Assembly: GCF_026339995.1 (NCBI RefSeq)
Contig: NZ_JAPEPT010000006.1
Coordinates: 186,001 to 250,000, forward strand
Length of the DNA: 64,000 nt
Direction of reading: 5' to 3'
Source: Streptomyces sp. NBC_01481
Lineage (GTDB): Bacteria; Actinomycetota; Actinomycetes; Streptomycetales; Streptomycetaceae
The notes below the pieces were generated by a model. It worked only from the letters and a program-made list of their open reading frames with translations, ran no database searches and was not told the DNA's origin. Within the stretch, counting starts at the first letter, position 1. Every line of letters begins with the position of its first letter. A program made the position numbers and the translations under genes. Shown piece by piece: positions 1 to 7,213 of the stretch.

Positions 1-1122
1 GTCGACGTGATCCGCAAGCTTGAGCAACGGCGCAAGCACAGCGCCCGACTGCCCACCCTTCACGCGCTGTCCAAAGGGCTCGGTGTGGAGCTGACGGCAC
101 TGCTGGGAGACCCGCCGGGTGTTCCGTCCAATGGCGACCCTGAGCCTCCCGCGTTGGTCGCTGTCCGGCGCGCGATCATGCCGCCCCTGTTCGCTCCTCC
201 GCCGGAGCCCAACAGCGCTGAACGCCTGTCGCTGGGCATCCTCCGCCGGGAGATCGCGGATGGGTGGACGCTGTACCACGATGCCGATTTCGGCCGCCTC
301 ATGGAGGTGCTGCCCGGCATCATCTCTGACGCTCGCCTGTCGGCTGCTGTGGGCACTGTCGGCGAAAGGGAGGCGGGCCAGGCAGCGTTGGGCAAGGCGT
401 TGCAACTCGCCGGACACCTGGCCATCCGTTTAGGCAAGACGGACCTGGCGCTGTCAGCGCTGGAACGCGCCATGAACGCAGCGGAGCAGTCGTCCGACCC
501 ACTGCTGACTCCCATGGTCTCCAACTCGGTGGCCTGGAACTACCAGCGGCAGAACCGATTGGACGACGCGGAACGCCTTGCCGTGCACGCCGCTGATGGT
601 GTCGAGCGGGATCACGCCGACACGGCGGAGGGAGTCCGTGTCTGGGGTGGGTTGCTCATGTCGGCAGCGACCAGCTACGCCCGAAGCGGGGATTACGACC
701 AGGCGAATGAGCTCATGACGACGGCGGAGAATGCGACGCGCCGTCTGGCCACGCTGCCCGCTCCGGCGGACAGCAAGATGGTCTCGGTATTCAGCCGGTC
801 GTCAGTGCGCATTGAGCGCGTCCGCCTCGCTGTCCAGCACGCTCGCCCCGAGGAGGCGCTGAGCCTTGCCCAAGGATTGCGACTGAGTGCTGACACGCCT
901 CCTTCTTGGCGGACATGGCTCCTCCTGGACGTAGCGCGCGCTCATACGGACCTGGGGAATGCTGAGGGCGCTGTCCGTGCGCTGGAGAGGCTGTGTCAGA
1001 TTGCCCCAGCGTGGATGCGTCATCACACCCTCGCTGTGGCCGTAGTCAGCGATCTGTGGTCGGGCCCCTCCAGGCCCCCGGGATTGCGCCGCCTGGCTGA
1101 GTTCCTGGGCATCGCCAACTAG
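1..1122 (+). CDS. XRE-type helix-turn-helix regulator with TPR-like domain (5' end outside the window)
   Basis: The frame is open from base 1, so the start lies upstream. The first visible residues (RLPTLHALSKGLGVELTALLG) are the last helices of an XRE/Cro helix-turn-helix, which normally occupies the first 65 residues. The rest, about 300 residues, is Ala/Leu-rich with paired helices (AERLAVHAADGV, SYARSGDYDQANELM, AREGAVRALERL-like segments) that look like degenerate TPR repeats. This architecture is common in Streptomyces regulators thought to sense small ligands or peptides. Two tiny genes follow on the same strand, a frequent arrangement for this regulator type. The ligand and target are not evident. 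The family call is fairly secure; the role as a regulator is inferred from the fold. Confidence 0.75.
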   Translation, partial: VDVIRKLEQRRKHSARLPTLHALSKGLGVELTALLGDPPGVPSNGDPEPPALVAVRRAIMPPLFAPPPEPNSAERLSLGILRREIADGWTLYHDADFGRLMEVLPGIISDARLSAAVGTVGEREAGQAALGKALQLAGHLAIRLGKTDLALSALERAMNAAEQSSDPLLTPMVSNSVAWNYQRQNRLDDAERLAVHAADGVERDHADTAEGVRVWGGLLMSAATSYARSGDYDQANELMTTAENATRRLATLPAPADSKMVSVFSRSSVRIERVRLAVQHARPEEALSLAQGLRLSADTPPSWRTWLLLDVARAHTDLGNAEGAVRALERLCQIAPAWMRHHTLAVAVVSDLWSGPSRPPGLRRLAEFLGIAN

Positions 1123-1211
1123 GCCGCGAAAGTAGGCCGTTCCGTCCCTGTAGTCCCTCGCGGCATGGCGAGATCCTCAGCGCATCCGAGACACGGCGGA
1201 GGGTGCAAGCG

Positions 1212-1421
1212 ATGGCGCGCAGTACGACCATGACAGCGGCAGTCCAGTTAACGGAGCCCTCCCAGGGGAAGCCCATTCCCGTGCCCGGCTGCGACGTCTG
1301 CCGAGCGCTGGCAGGACAGTGGGGCCAAGCGATGGAGGCCGGGTCTCCCGCCTACGACCCGTCGCACGCCACTGATCTGGCCGTGGAGATCCAGCGGCAT
1401 CCCCACGGGAGGCACCGGTGA
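1212..1421 (+). CDS. small hypothetical protein (about 69 aa)
   Basis: Short acidic/polar protein with a CDVCRAL segment and no membrane helix or signal peptide. An upstream GTG at 1203 and an ATG at 1230 are alternative starts; no start has a strong Shine-Dalgarno. The stop overlaps the GTG of the next gene (GTGA at 1418-1421), so the two are probably translationally coupled. Small proteins of this kind often sit beside XRE/TPR regulators in Streptomyces. Function unknown. Confidence 0.55.
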   Translation: MARSTTMTAAVQLTEPSQGKPIPVPGCDVCRALAGQWGQAMEAGSPAYDPSHATDLAVEIQRHPHGRHR

Positions 1422-1645
1422 CCCGCTCCGTACTGCGGTACGTCGACCACGTGATCAGCCACGTACCAGACGGCGGACTCATCGCGCTGATCACGTGCGT
1501 GGCGCATGGGTGCGGTGAGGCCAGCGGATCCCGGGATGATGCCGACGACGCTCAGGATTGGGCCCTTGCCCACGCTGGCCGGACAGGGCACGACCTGTTC
1601 CGGCGGGAGTACGTCGACCATGCCCGAGTGACCCGCACCGAGTAG
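1418..1645 (+). CDS. small hypothetical protein, DUF7848-like (75 aa)
   Basis: The segments CVAHGCGEASG, AQDWALAHAGRTGHDLFRR and DHARVTR follow the pattern of short Streptomyces proteins that I recall as DUF7848: two close cysteines, then a D-x-QDW helix and a GHDxFR motif. The Cys/His spacing could bind a metal, but that is inference. The GTG start overlaps the previous stop by four bases. It is likely co-expressed with the regulator upstream. No function can be assigned. Confidence 0.6.
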   Translation: MTRSVLRYVDHVISHVPDGGLIALITCVAHGCGEASGSRDDADDAQDWALAHAGRTGHDLFRREYVDHARVTRTE

Positions 1646-1690
1646 GCCCCGTTCCCGCACGCTGCCCCAACTCCACCCCGACGGGGCTGG

Positions 1691-2245
1691 GTGCCGGCCG
1701 ACTACGACATGGGGATCATCCGTGAGCGGGTCGCGACAAGGGGGCATCTCCTGGACGACTTCCCGGGGCTGGGGCTCAAGGCGTATCTGATGCGCGAGCG
1801 CGCCGACGGCTCCCCGGTGAACCAGTACGCGCCGTTCTATCTGTGGGCCGCGCCCGAAGGCATGAACGGCTTCCTGTGGGGACCGGGGTTCCAGGGCATC
1901 GTCAACGGCTTCGGACGTCCGGTCGTCCAGCACTGGACGGGGCTGGCATACGAAGAGGGACCCGCGTCCGGTGCCGTGCCGCGGACCGCGACACGCCGTC
2001 GGGTACGCCTGCCGGAGTACGACCCGCCCGCCGCGGCCGTGGAGCGGGCGCTGGAAGAGCATCGTCGTCTCGCGAGCGCGGACGGCGCGGTGGCGGTCGC
2101 CGTCGGCATCGATCCCCGGCACTGGGAGCTGGTGTACTTCGCGCTGTGGGCCGAGGACGCGCCCAAGGAGGTCGGCGATCCCTTCCAGGTGCTGCATCTG
2201 TCGGCCCCGCAGCGTGCTGAGCTGCCTCGCGGACGGCACTGGTGA
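1691..2245 (+). CDS. DUF4865 family protein, N-terminus apparently trimmed
   Basis: The body (PADYDMGIIRERVATRGHLL, LKAYLMRER, YAPFYLWAAPEGMNGFLWG, FGRPVVQHWTGLAYE) matches the DUF4865 family, compact proteins of about 190 residues with an αβ-barrel-like, monooxygenase-related appearance. Family members usually begin about ten residues earlier, with a strand of type M-x-Y-E-x-x-L just before PADYDM. Here the codons upstream of the GTG at 1691 read RRGW and do not supply that strand. Either the GTG is used and the protein is slightly short, or the 5' end was replaced by recombination. It is transcribed with the small genes upstream and ends just before the convergent membrane protein. Confidence 0.7.
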   Translation: MPADYDMGIIRERVATRGHLLDDFPGLGLKAYLMRERADGSPVNQYAPFYLWAAPEGMNGFLWGPGFQGIVNGFGRPVVQHWTGLAYEEGPASGAVPRTATRRRVRLPEYDPPAAAVERALEEHRRLASADGAVAVAVGIDPRHWELVYFALWAEDAPKEVGDPFQVLHLSAPQRAELPRGRHW

Positions 2246-2262
2246 GCCTCGTCCGAACAGTC

Positions 2263-3114
2263 CTAGACGGGACCTGCGAACTCGCGTTCCAGCCGCCGCC
2301 GTACGCGCTCCTCGTGGAAGAGGCGTCCCACAAGCGCTCCGCCGTAGACGACGAATCCGGCGCCGACGAGCCAGGACTGGATGACGAGCACGGTCCCGAA
2401 CGGACCGTAGGTGACGGCGTTCGACGCGATCAGCGGCGAGAAGACCAGCTGTGAGAAGACCCGCAGACCCAGCATGCCCACGGCCGTGGCCACAGACCCG
2501 GGGAGCAGGGCGCGCCAGCGGACCCGGCCGCCGAGCAGCACGCGCTGCGAGACCCAGAAGAACAGGATGGTGCCGATGAGGTCACCCACGGCGTTGAATA
2601 TCGTGACCGCGACCGATTGGGCCGACAGGGGTGTGTTGACGAAGGCCAGGAGGGCGAAGATCAGCAGGGCGAGCCAGACGACGTGCCGCCACATGGTGTG
2701 CCAGCGGGCGGTCGGCAGGTCCCAGACCTTCTCGTAGCCCGTCTGTACGGCAGCGCCGAAGGTCAGACCGAAGACGGTGAGCGCGGCGAGACCGAAGGCG
2801 GTCGTGCGCTGCAGCGTCGCGCCCGGCAGGCCGAACAGCCGCTGCACCTCGTCCTGGGAGGCTTCGGACACCCCCAGTGCCTGGCCCAGCCAGCGGGCGA
2901 AGCCCTGTCCGCTCGCCGGATCGGCCGCCGCGACGACGACGAGCAGCGGAACCAGCGTCAGAAAGCCCAGTGCGGCGAAGCCCATGGCACGGTGCATCAG
3001 CTCCATCTCGCGGCCGCGGTTCCAGGCCAGCCCAACCGGTGACGCAGCAATCCTGCGGCCCAGGTCGTGGAGCCGGTGCGCGTGGGAAGCCGCGCCGGAG
3101 GGCTTGTGGGTCAT
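2263..3114 (-). CDS. YihY/BrkB-type integral membrane protein (283 aa)
   Basis: Starts at the ATG of MTHKPSGAASHAHRLHDLG, preceded by a GAGGA-like ribosome site; the frame stays open far upstream but that extension is low-complexity Arg/Ser. Several hydrophobic helices are visible (ALGFLTLVPLLVVVAAA, FGLAALTVFGLTFGAA, WLALLIFALLAFV, LVIQSWLVGAGFVVYGGAL). The pattern RxxxLMHRAMGFAALGFLTLVP and the conserved YEKVW step fit the YihY/UPF0761 family of polytopic inner-membrane proteins. Their activity is not settled; older 'ribonuclease BN' labels are incorrect. It converges on DUF4865 with 17 bp between the stops. Confidence 0.8.
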   Translation of the reverse strand: MTHKPSGAASHAHRLHDLGRRIAASPVGLAWNRGREMELMHRAMGFAALGFLTLVPLLVVVAAADPASGQGFARWLGQALGVSEASQDEVQRLFGLPGATLQRTTAFGLAALTVFGLTFGAAVQTGYEKVWDLPTARWHTMWRHVVWLALLIFALLAFVNTPLSAQSVAVTIFNAVGDLIGTILFFWVSQRVLLGGRVRWRALLPGSVATAVGMLGLRVFSQLVFSPLIASNAVTYGPFGTVLVIQSWLVGAGFVVYGGALVGRLFHEERVRRRLEREFAGPV

Positions 3115-3274
3115 AGGTCCTCGACTACCCGGAAGTGCGTCGCCACGCTTCCATCGTGCCCCCGGTCGGGTGTTCCCGCCCGTGCCGCCGACTGGCTGCC
3201 GATCCGGCCGGGCCAGGTCGTGTACCCCGACGTCCTCCGTACCGTGTACACATACCTCAGGACCCCCTCGGCGA

Positions 3275-4489
3275 TCAGCCGAGCGCGGCGAGCGGGTCGT
3301 CGAGAACCGGCTGCCAGGCCAACTCGGCGGCTCCGACCAGGCTGTTGTGATCCAGCGTGCAGGCCAGGATCGGCACCCCGCCGCTGCGCCCCCACAGACT
3401 GCGGTCGGCGACCACGGCGCGCAGCCGCTCGGGGTCGGCCTCGAGCAGATCGCGGTGCAGCCCGCCGAGGATGATGCGGTCGGGGTTGAGGATGTTGACC
3501 AGACCGGCGAGCCCGAGGCCGAGGCGGTCGATGAGTTCCTCGGCCGCGTTGCGTACGGCCGGGTCGTCGTACTCCGTACGCAGCAGCCGGAGGCACTGCT
3601 GGAGCAGTGAGACCTCGGGGCCGGGGTCGCGTCCCGCGGCGATGAGGAAGGCGAGCGGGTCGGCCTCGACGTCGAGGCAGCCGCGGCTGCCGCAGTGGCA
3701 GGGGCGTCCCTCCGGGTTGACGGTGAGGTGGCCGACTTCGAGAGCGAGGCCCGAACTGCCGGTGTGGAGACGGCCGTCGAGCACCAGGGCCCCGCCGACG
3801 CCGCGGTGGCCGGTGGCGACGCAGAGCAGATGCTGGGCGCCGCGGCCCGCGCCGTGGCGGTGTTCGGCGAGCGCCGCGAGGTTGACATCGTTGCCGGTGA
3901 ACGCGGGTCCCTGGATGCCCGCCGCGCGGACCCGCTCGGCGAAGATGTCGCGGACGGGTGCCCCGGCGGGCCAGGCGAGGTGGAGCGGATTGAGCGCGGT
4001 GCCTTCCGGTTCGGCGACCGCGGAGGGCACGGCGAGGCCCGCGCCCACGCATCTGCGGCCGCTCGCGCGGAGCAGCGCCGCGCCCGCGTCGACGACCTCG
4101 CCGAGCACTTGGGCGGGGTCCTCGGAGACGGTGACGCAGCCGGGCGCGGTGGCGACGGTGCGGCCGCCGAGTGCGACGAGCGCGGCGCGGAATCCGTCGG
4201 CGTGCACCTGGGCGGCGAGGACGACCGGGCCCGCGTCGTTGACGGCGAGCCGGTGCGAGGGGCGGCCTTGGGATCCTGCGGCGGCGCCGGGCCGGGAGTC
4301 GACCCGGATCAGCCCGAGGGCTTCGAGTTCCGCGGCGACGGCGCCGGCGGTGGCGCGGGTGACGCCGAGCTCGGCGGTGAGGACGGCGCGGGTGGGGGCG
4401 CGGCCCGTATGAACCAGTTCCAGCGCGGGGCCGAGGGCGCCGCGGCCCCTCTCCAGCCTCGTTTTGATGGTTGTCGCCTTGCCGTTCAT
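3275..4489 (-). CDS. ROK family transcriptional repressor (404 aa)
   Basis: Residues 25-60 form a winged helix-turn-helix (TRAVLTAELGVTRATAGAVA). Residues 85-390 are a ROK domain: the N-D pair of GNDVNLAALAE (200-201), then EVGHLTVNPEG and the zinc-type cluster CHCGSRGC (Cys264, 266, 271, with His254). The ATP-binding DxGGTK motif is replaced by VHADGFRA, so this is a repressor of the NagC/XylR type rather than a kinase. The ligand is probably a sugar or sugar phosphate. It diverges from the MFS gene beginning at 4566, with an 8-bp inverted repeat between them, so regulation of that transporter is the likely job. Confidence 0.85.
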   Translation of the reverse strand: MNGKATTIKTRLERGRGALGPALELVHTGRAPTRAVLTAELGVTRATAGAVAAELEALGLIRVDSRPGAAAGSQGRPSHRLAVNDAGPVVLAAQVHADGFRAALVALGGRTVATAPGCVTVSEDPAQVLGEVVDAGAALLRASGRRCVGAGLAVPSAVAEPEGTALNPLHLAWPAGAPVRDIFAERVRAAGIQGPAFTGNDVNLAALAEHRHGAGRGAQHLLCVATGHRGVGGALVLDGRLHTGSSGLALEVGHLTVNPEGRPCHCGSRGCLDVEADPLAFLIAAGRDPGPEVSLLQQCLRLLRTEYDDPAVRNAAEELIDRLGLGLAGLVNILNPDRIILGGLHRDLLEADPERLRAVVADRSLWGRSGGVPILACTLDHNSLVGAAELAWQPVLDDPLAALG

Positions 4490-4509
4490 GGATGCGAGTC
4501 TCCCATGAT

Positions 4510-4549
4510 CCGGAGGCTGAGCAGCCGCCTTGTCCGGATCGGCCTCCGG
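4510..4549. promoter_or_regulatory. candidate ROK operator: 8-bp inverted repeat between divergent ROK and MFS genes
   Basis: CCGGAGGC at 4510-4517 is matched exactly in inverted orientation by GCCTCCGG at 4542-4549, with 24 bp between. The arms lie between the two divergent starts (4489 and 4566). ROK repressors commonly bind such inverted repeats, but GC-rich repeats arise easily in this genome, so this is only a candidate. Confidence 0.4.
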
Positions 4550-4565
4550 CCCCTATCCTGACTTT

Positions 4566-5798
4566 GTGCCGCTACTAAACAAACCAAGGACGGCCGTTCC
4601 CGGGAGGCCCGGCGCACCCATCGCCTCGCCCTCCCTGTCCCGCCTCCGTACCGCGCTGACCGTGTTCTTCGCCCTCGACGGCTTCCTCTTCGCCGGCTGG
4701 GTCGTCCGCATCCCCGCGATCAAGGAACAGACCGGGTCGTCGGCGAGCGATCTGGGGCTCGCCCTGCTCGGTGTCTCGGCGGGTGCGGTGGTGACGATGA
4801 CGCTGACCGGTCGGCTCTGCCGCCGCTACGGCAGCCATCCGGTGACCGTCGTCAGCGGTGCCCTGATGTCGCTGAGCATCGCCCTCCCGCCGCTGACGCA
4901 TTCGCCGCTCGCGCTGGGCCTGGTGCTGCTCGTCTTCGGGGCCGCGTACGGCGGGGTCAATGTCGCGATGAACAGCGCGGCGGTCGATCTGGTCGCGGCC
5001 ATGCGGCGGCCGGTGATGCCCAGCTTCCATGCGGCATTCAGCCTCGGCGGCATGATCGGCGCGGGTCTCGGCGGACTCGTCGCGGGCGGGCTTTCCCCCA
5101 CCGCGCATCTCATCGCCCTCACGGCGATCGGCCTGCTGGTCACCGCCGCCGCAGGACCCGTGCTCCTGCGCCACCCGGCGCCGGTCACCGAGCACACGGC
5201 GAAGGGCCCGGGGAAGGACCCGGCACCGCGCAGGCTCAAGGGGCGTACGCGCCGGATCGTCGTCGTCTTCGGCGTGATCGCGCTCTGCACGGCGTACGGA
5301 GAAGGGGCGATGGCCGACTGGGGCGCGCTCCACCTCGAACAGGACCTGCACGCCCACGCGGGCATCGCCGCCGCCGGATACTCGCTCTTCGCGCTCGCCA
5401 TGACCGCCGGCCGGCTCTCGGGGACGGCCCTGCTGGAACGGCTCGGCCAGACCCGCACGCTGGTCGCGGGCGGCACCACGGCGGCTGCCGGCATGCTGCT
5501 CGGCGCCCTGGCACCCACCGTGTGGCTCGCTCTGCTCGGCTTCGCGGTGACCGGGCTGGGACTCGCGAACATCTTCCCGGTGGCCGTGGCCAGGGCGGGC
5601 GCACTCGCGGGACCCGGCGGCGTCGCGGCCGCGTCGACGCTGGGCTACGGCGGGATGCTGCTCGGCCCGCCCGCGATCGGCTTCCTCGCCGACTGGTTCT
5701 CGCTGCCCGTGGCGCTGACGACCGTGGCCGCTCTCGCCGGTGGCGCGGCCCTGATCGGGTACTCGGCACGAAGGATGTCCGTACCCCAGGGCCGCTGA
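4566..5798 (+). CDS. MFS transporter, YbjJ-like (410 aa)
   Basis: The GTG at 4566 gives a short cytoplasmic tail followed by about 12 hydrophobic helices (LTVFFALDGFLFAGWVVRIPAI begins TM1). The loop 2 signature appears as GRLCRRYGSHPVT. The order of motifs (RIPAIKEQ, NVAMNSAAVDL, PSFHAAFSLGGMIGAG, ADWGALHLE) is that of the YbjJ-like subgroup of the major facilitator superfamily, whose substrates are largely unknown; sugars or small metabolites are typical guesses. The divergent ROK gene is probably its repressor. A TTG at 4530 would add 12 residues but has no support. Confidence 0.85.
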   Translation: MPLLNKPRTAVPGRPGAPIASPSLSRLRTALTVFFALDGFLFAGWVVRIPAIKEQTGSSASDLGLALLGVSAGAVVTMTLTGRLCRRYGSHPVTVVSGALMSLSIALPPLTHSPLALGLVLLVFGAAYGGVNVAMNSAAVDLVAAMRRPVMPSFHAAFSLGGMIGAGLGGLVAGGLSPTAHLIALTAIGLLVTAAAGPVLLRHPAPVTEHTAKGPGKDPAPRRLKGRTRRIVVVFGVIALCTAYGEGAMADWGALHLEQDLHAHAGIAAAGYSLFALAMTAGRLSGTALLERLGQTRTLVAGGTTAAAGMLLGALAPTVWLALLGFAVTGLGLANIFPVAVARAGALAGPGGVAAASTLGYGGMLLGPPAIGFLADWFSLPVALTTVAALAGGAALIGYSARRMSVPQGR

Positions 5799-5799
5799 G

Positions 5800-5943
5800 T
5801 ACGCCGGGGACGCGGTTTCCGGGGCCGCGCCGTACCTCTGCACCGCGCTGGTGGTCTCCGTGCTGATCCAGTCGCTCGCGCTCGGACTGTTCGTACGACT
5901 GCTCCGGGGACACCCGCACCCCGCGCACCCCCAGGGAGCGTGA
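5800..5943 (+). pseudogene. possible remnant: C-terminal piece of a membrane protein
   Basis: The stretch after the MFS stop is open in one frame and encodes a hydrophobic helix (CTALVVSVLIQSLALGLFVR) followed by a short basic tail ending at 5943. There is no convincing start or ribosome site. It reads like the last transmembrane helix of a lost permease. It could also be chance coding in GC-rich DNA. Confidence 0.25.
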
Positions 5944-5965
5944 GCGCGGTGGCACAATCTGGAGC

Positions 5966-6709
5966 ATGGAGACCGCCCGGCTGATCAAGTTCCTTGTCCA
6001 CGACGGCCAGTTGCTGGCGGCGGCTGCCGTCGAGGCGGGCCCCGACGCGATGGTGCCGACCTGTCCCGGCTGGCAGGTGCGGGACCTGCTGCGGCACGTC
6101 GGGATGGTCCACCGCTGGGCGACCGCCTTCATCACCGAGGGCCATACCGATTACCACCCTGCCGAGGAACGGTCCGACCTCGACGGCGAGGCGCTGGTGG
6201 AGTGGTTCCGGGAGGGACACGGGCTGCTGGTGGCGGCGCTGAGCGAGGCGCCCGCGGACCTGCGGTGCTGGACCTTCCTGCCCGCGCCGTCGCCGCTCGC
6301 CTTCTGGGCCCGGCGGCAGGCGCACGAGACGGCGATCCATCGCACGGACGCCGAGTCGGCGCTGGGCGGCACACCGAGCCCCGTGGCCGCCGAGTTCGCC
6401 GCCGACGGCATCGCCGAGCTGCTGACCGGCTTTCACGGCCGCTCCCGCAGCCCAGTGCGCTCCGAGGCCCCGCGCTCACTTCGCGTACGGCCGGTCGACA
6501 CGGATGATGTGTGGACCGTATGGGTGTCCACCGACGTGCCCCGTACGGAGCCCAGCGAAGAGGGGCCCGCGGACTGCGAGTTGAGTGGTATCGCCGAGCA
6601 GCTCTATCTGACGCTGTGGAACCGGCTGCCACTGTCCGCCGTGTCCGTCGCGGGCGAGGCGGACCTCGCCCAGCTGTGGCGTGAGATGTCCGCGGTCACC
6701 TGGTCCTAG
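5966..6709 (+). CDS. maleylpyruvate isomerase-family mycothiol-dependent enzyme, DinB-like (247 aa)
   Basis: The N-terminal half has the four-helix DinB/MDMPI layout: VPTCPGWQVRDLLRHVGMVHRWA (His near residue 45), then ARRQAHETAIHRTDAE with the paired histidines that bind metal. The C-terminal domain contains VDTDDVWTVWVS and ends with LSVAGEADLAQLWRE, typical of the TIGR03083 group. Members use mycothiol, the actinobacterial thiol, as cofactor or co-substrate for isomerase or transferase reactions; the particular substrate here is unknown. It stands alone between the MFS gene and a convergent MarR gene. Confidence 0.8.
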   Translation: METARLIKFLVHDGQLLAAAAVEAGPDAMVPTCPGWQVRDLLRHVGMVHRWATAFITEGHTDYHPAEERSDLDGEALVEWFREGHGLLVAALSEAPADLRCWTFLPAPSPLAFWARRQAHETAIHRTDAESALGGTPSPVAAEFAADGIAELLTGFHGRSRSPVRSEAPRSLRVRPVDTDDVWTVWVSTDVPRTEPSEEGPADCELSGIAEQLYLTLWNRLPLSAVSVAGEADLAQLWREMSAVTWS

Positions 6710-6727
6710 GGCCTGCCGTTGACCGGA

Positions 6728-7126
6728 TCAGGCTGTCGGGTTCGCCAGCATCCGGGAGAGCACGGCACGCTGCAGCGGCTGCACCTCGGTGTGCCGGGCC
6801 CGGCCCGCCTCCGTGAGTGCGACCCGCACACCGCGCCGGTCCTCGCTGCACATCCCGCGGGTGACGAGGCCGTCCTTCTCCAGCCGCGCGACCAACCGTG
6901 ACAGGGCGCTCTGGCTCAGATGGACCCGGGACGCGAGCTCCTGCACCCGGAACGAGCAGTCGCCGTCCCCGGTCTTCTCGGCGAGCACATCGAGGACCTC
7001 GAAGTCGCTGGCGCCGAGCCCGTGCCGGTGCAGCTCGCGGTCGAGCTCGCAGATCGTACGGGCATGCAGCGCGAGGACCTCCCGCCACTCGTCCACGAGC
7101 GCTCGCTCGGACTTCTTCGCCGCCAT
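6728..7126 (-). CDS. MarR family transcriptional regulator (132 aa)
   Basis: A compact MarR protein with the winged helix RVQELASRVHLSQSALSRLVARLEKDGLVTR and the DRRGVRVALTEAGR wing. Length and order match the family. It is divergent from the 14-TM exporter gene at 7214, and the 87 bp between them hold AT-rich palindromes that are obvious MarR operator candidates. The likely role is ligand-relieved repression of the exporter and of itself, a standard arrangement for multidrug or antibiotic efflux in Streptomyces. Confidence 0.88.
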   Translation of the reverse strand: MAAKKSERALVDEWREVLALHARTICELDRELHRHGLGASDFEVLDVLAEKTGDGDCSFRVQELASRVHLSQSALSRLVARLEKDGLVTRGMCSEDRRGVRVALTEAGRARHTEVQPLQRAVLSRMLANPTA

Positions 7127-7170
7127 GACGGCACGGTAGCAGAAAAGACGGACTTTGTTGCATCGGAATT

Positions 7171-7192
7171 AAATGCATTTGCATTCAATGCA
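7171..7192. promoter_or_regulatory. MarR operator: overlapping ATGCAT palindromes
   Basis: AAATGCATTT (7171-7180) is a perfect palindrome, and TGCATT-C-AATGCA (7180-7192) is a perfect 6-1-6 inverted repeat directly abutting it. Further TTGCAT and ATGCGCAT half-sites flank them (7158-7163, 7192-7199). The AT-rich block is exceptional for this genome and sits exactly between the divergent starts at 7126 and 7214. Confidence 0.75.
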
Positions 7193-7213
7193 TGCGCATG
7201 TACTGTCCTGCTC

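Noticed and set aside
3115..3888. N-terminal extension of the YihY/BrkB frame
   Set aside because: 258 extra codons are Ser/Arg/Thr-rich and antisense to the ROK gene; the ATG at 3114 has a ribosome site.
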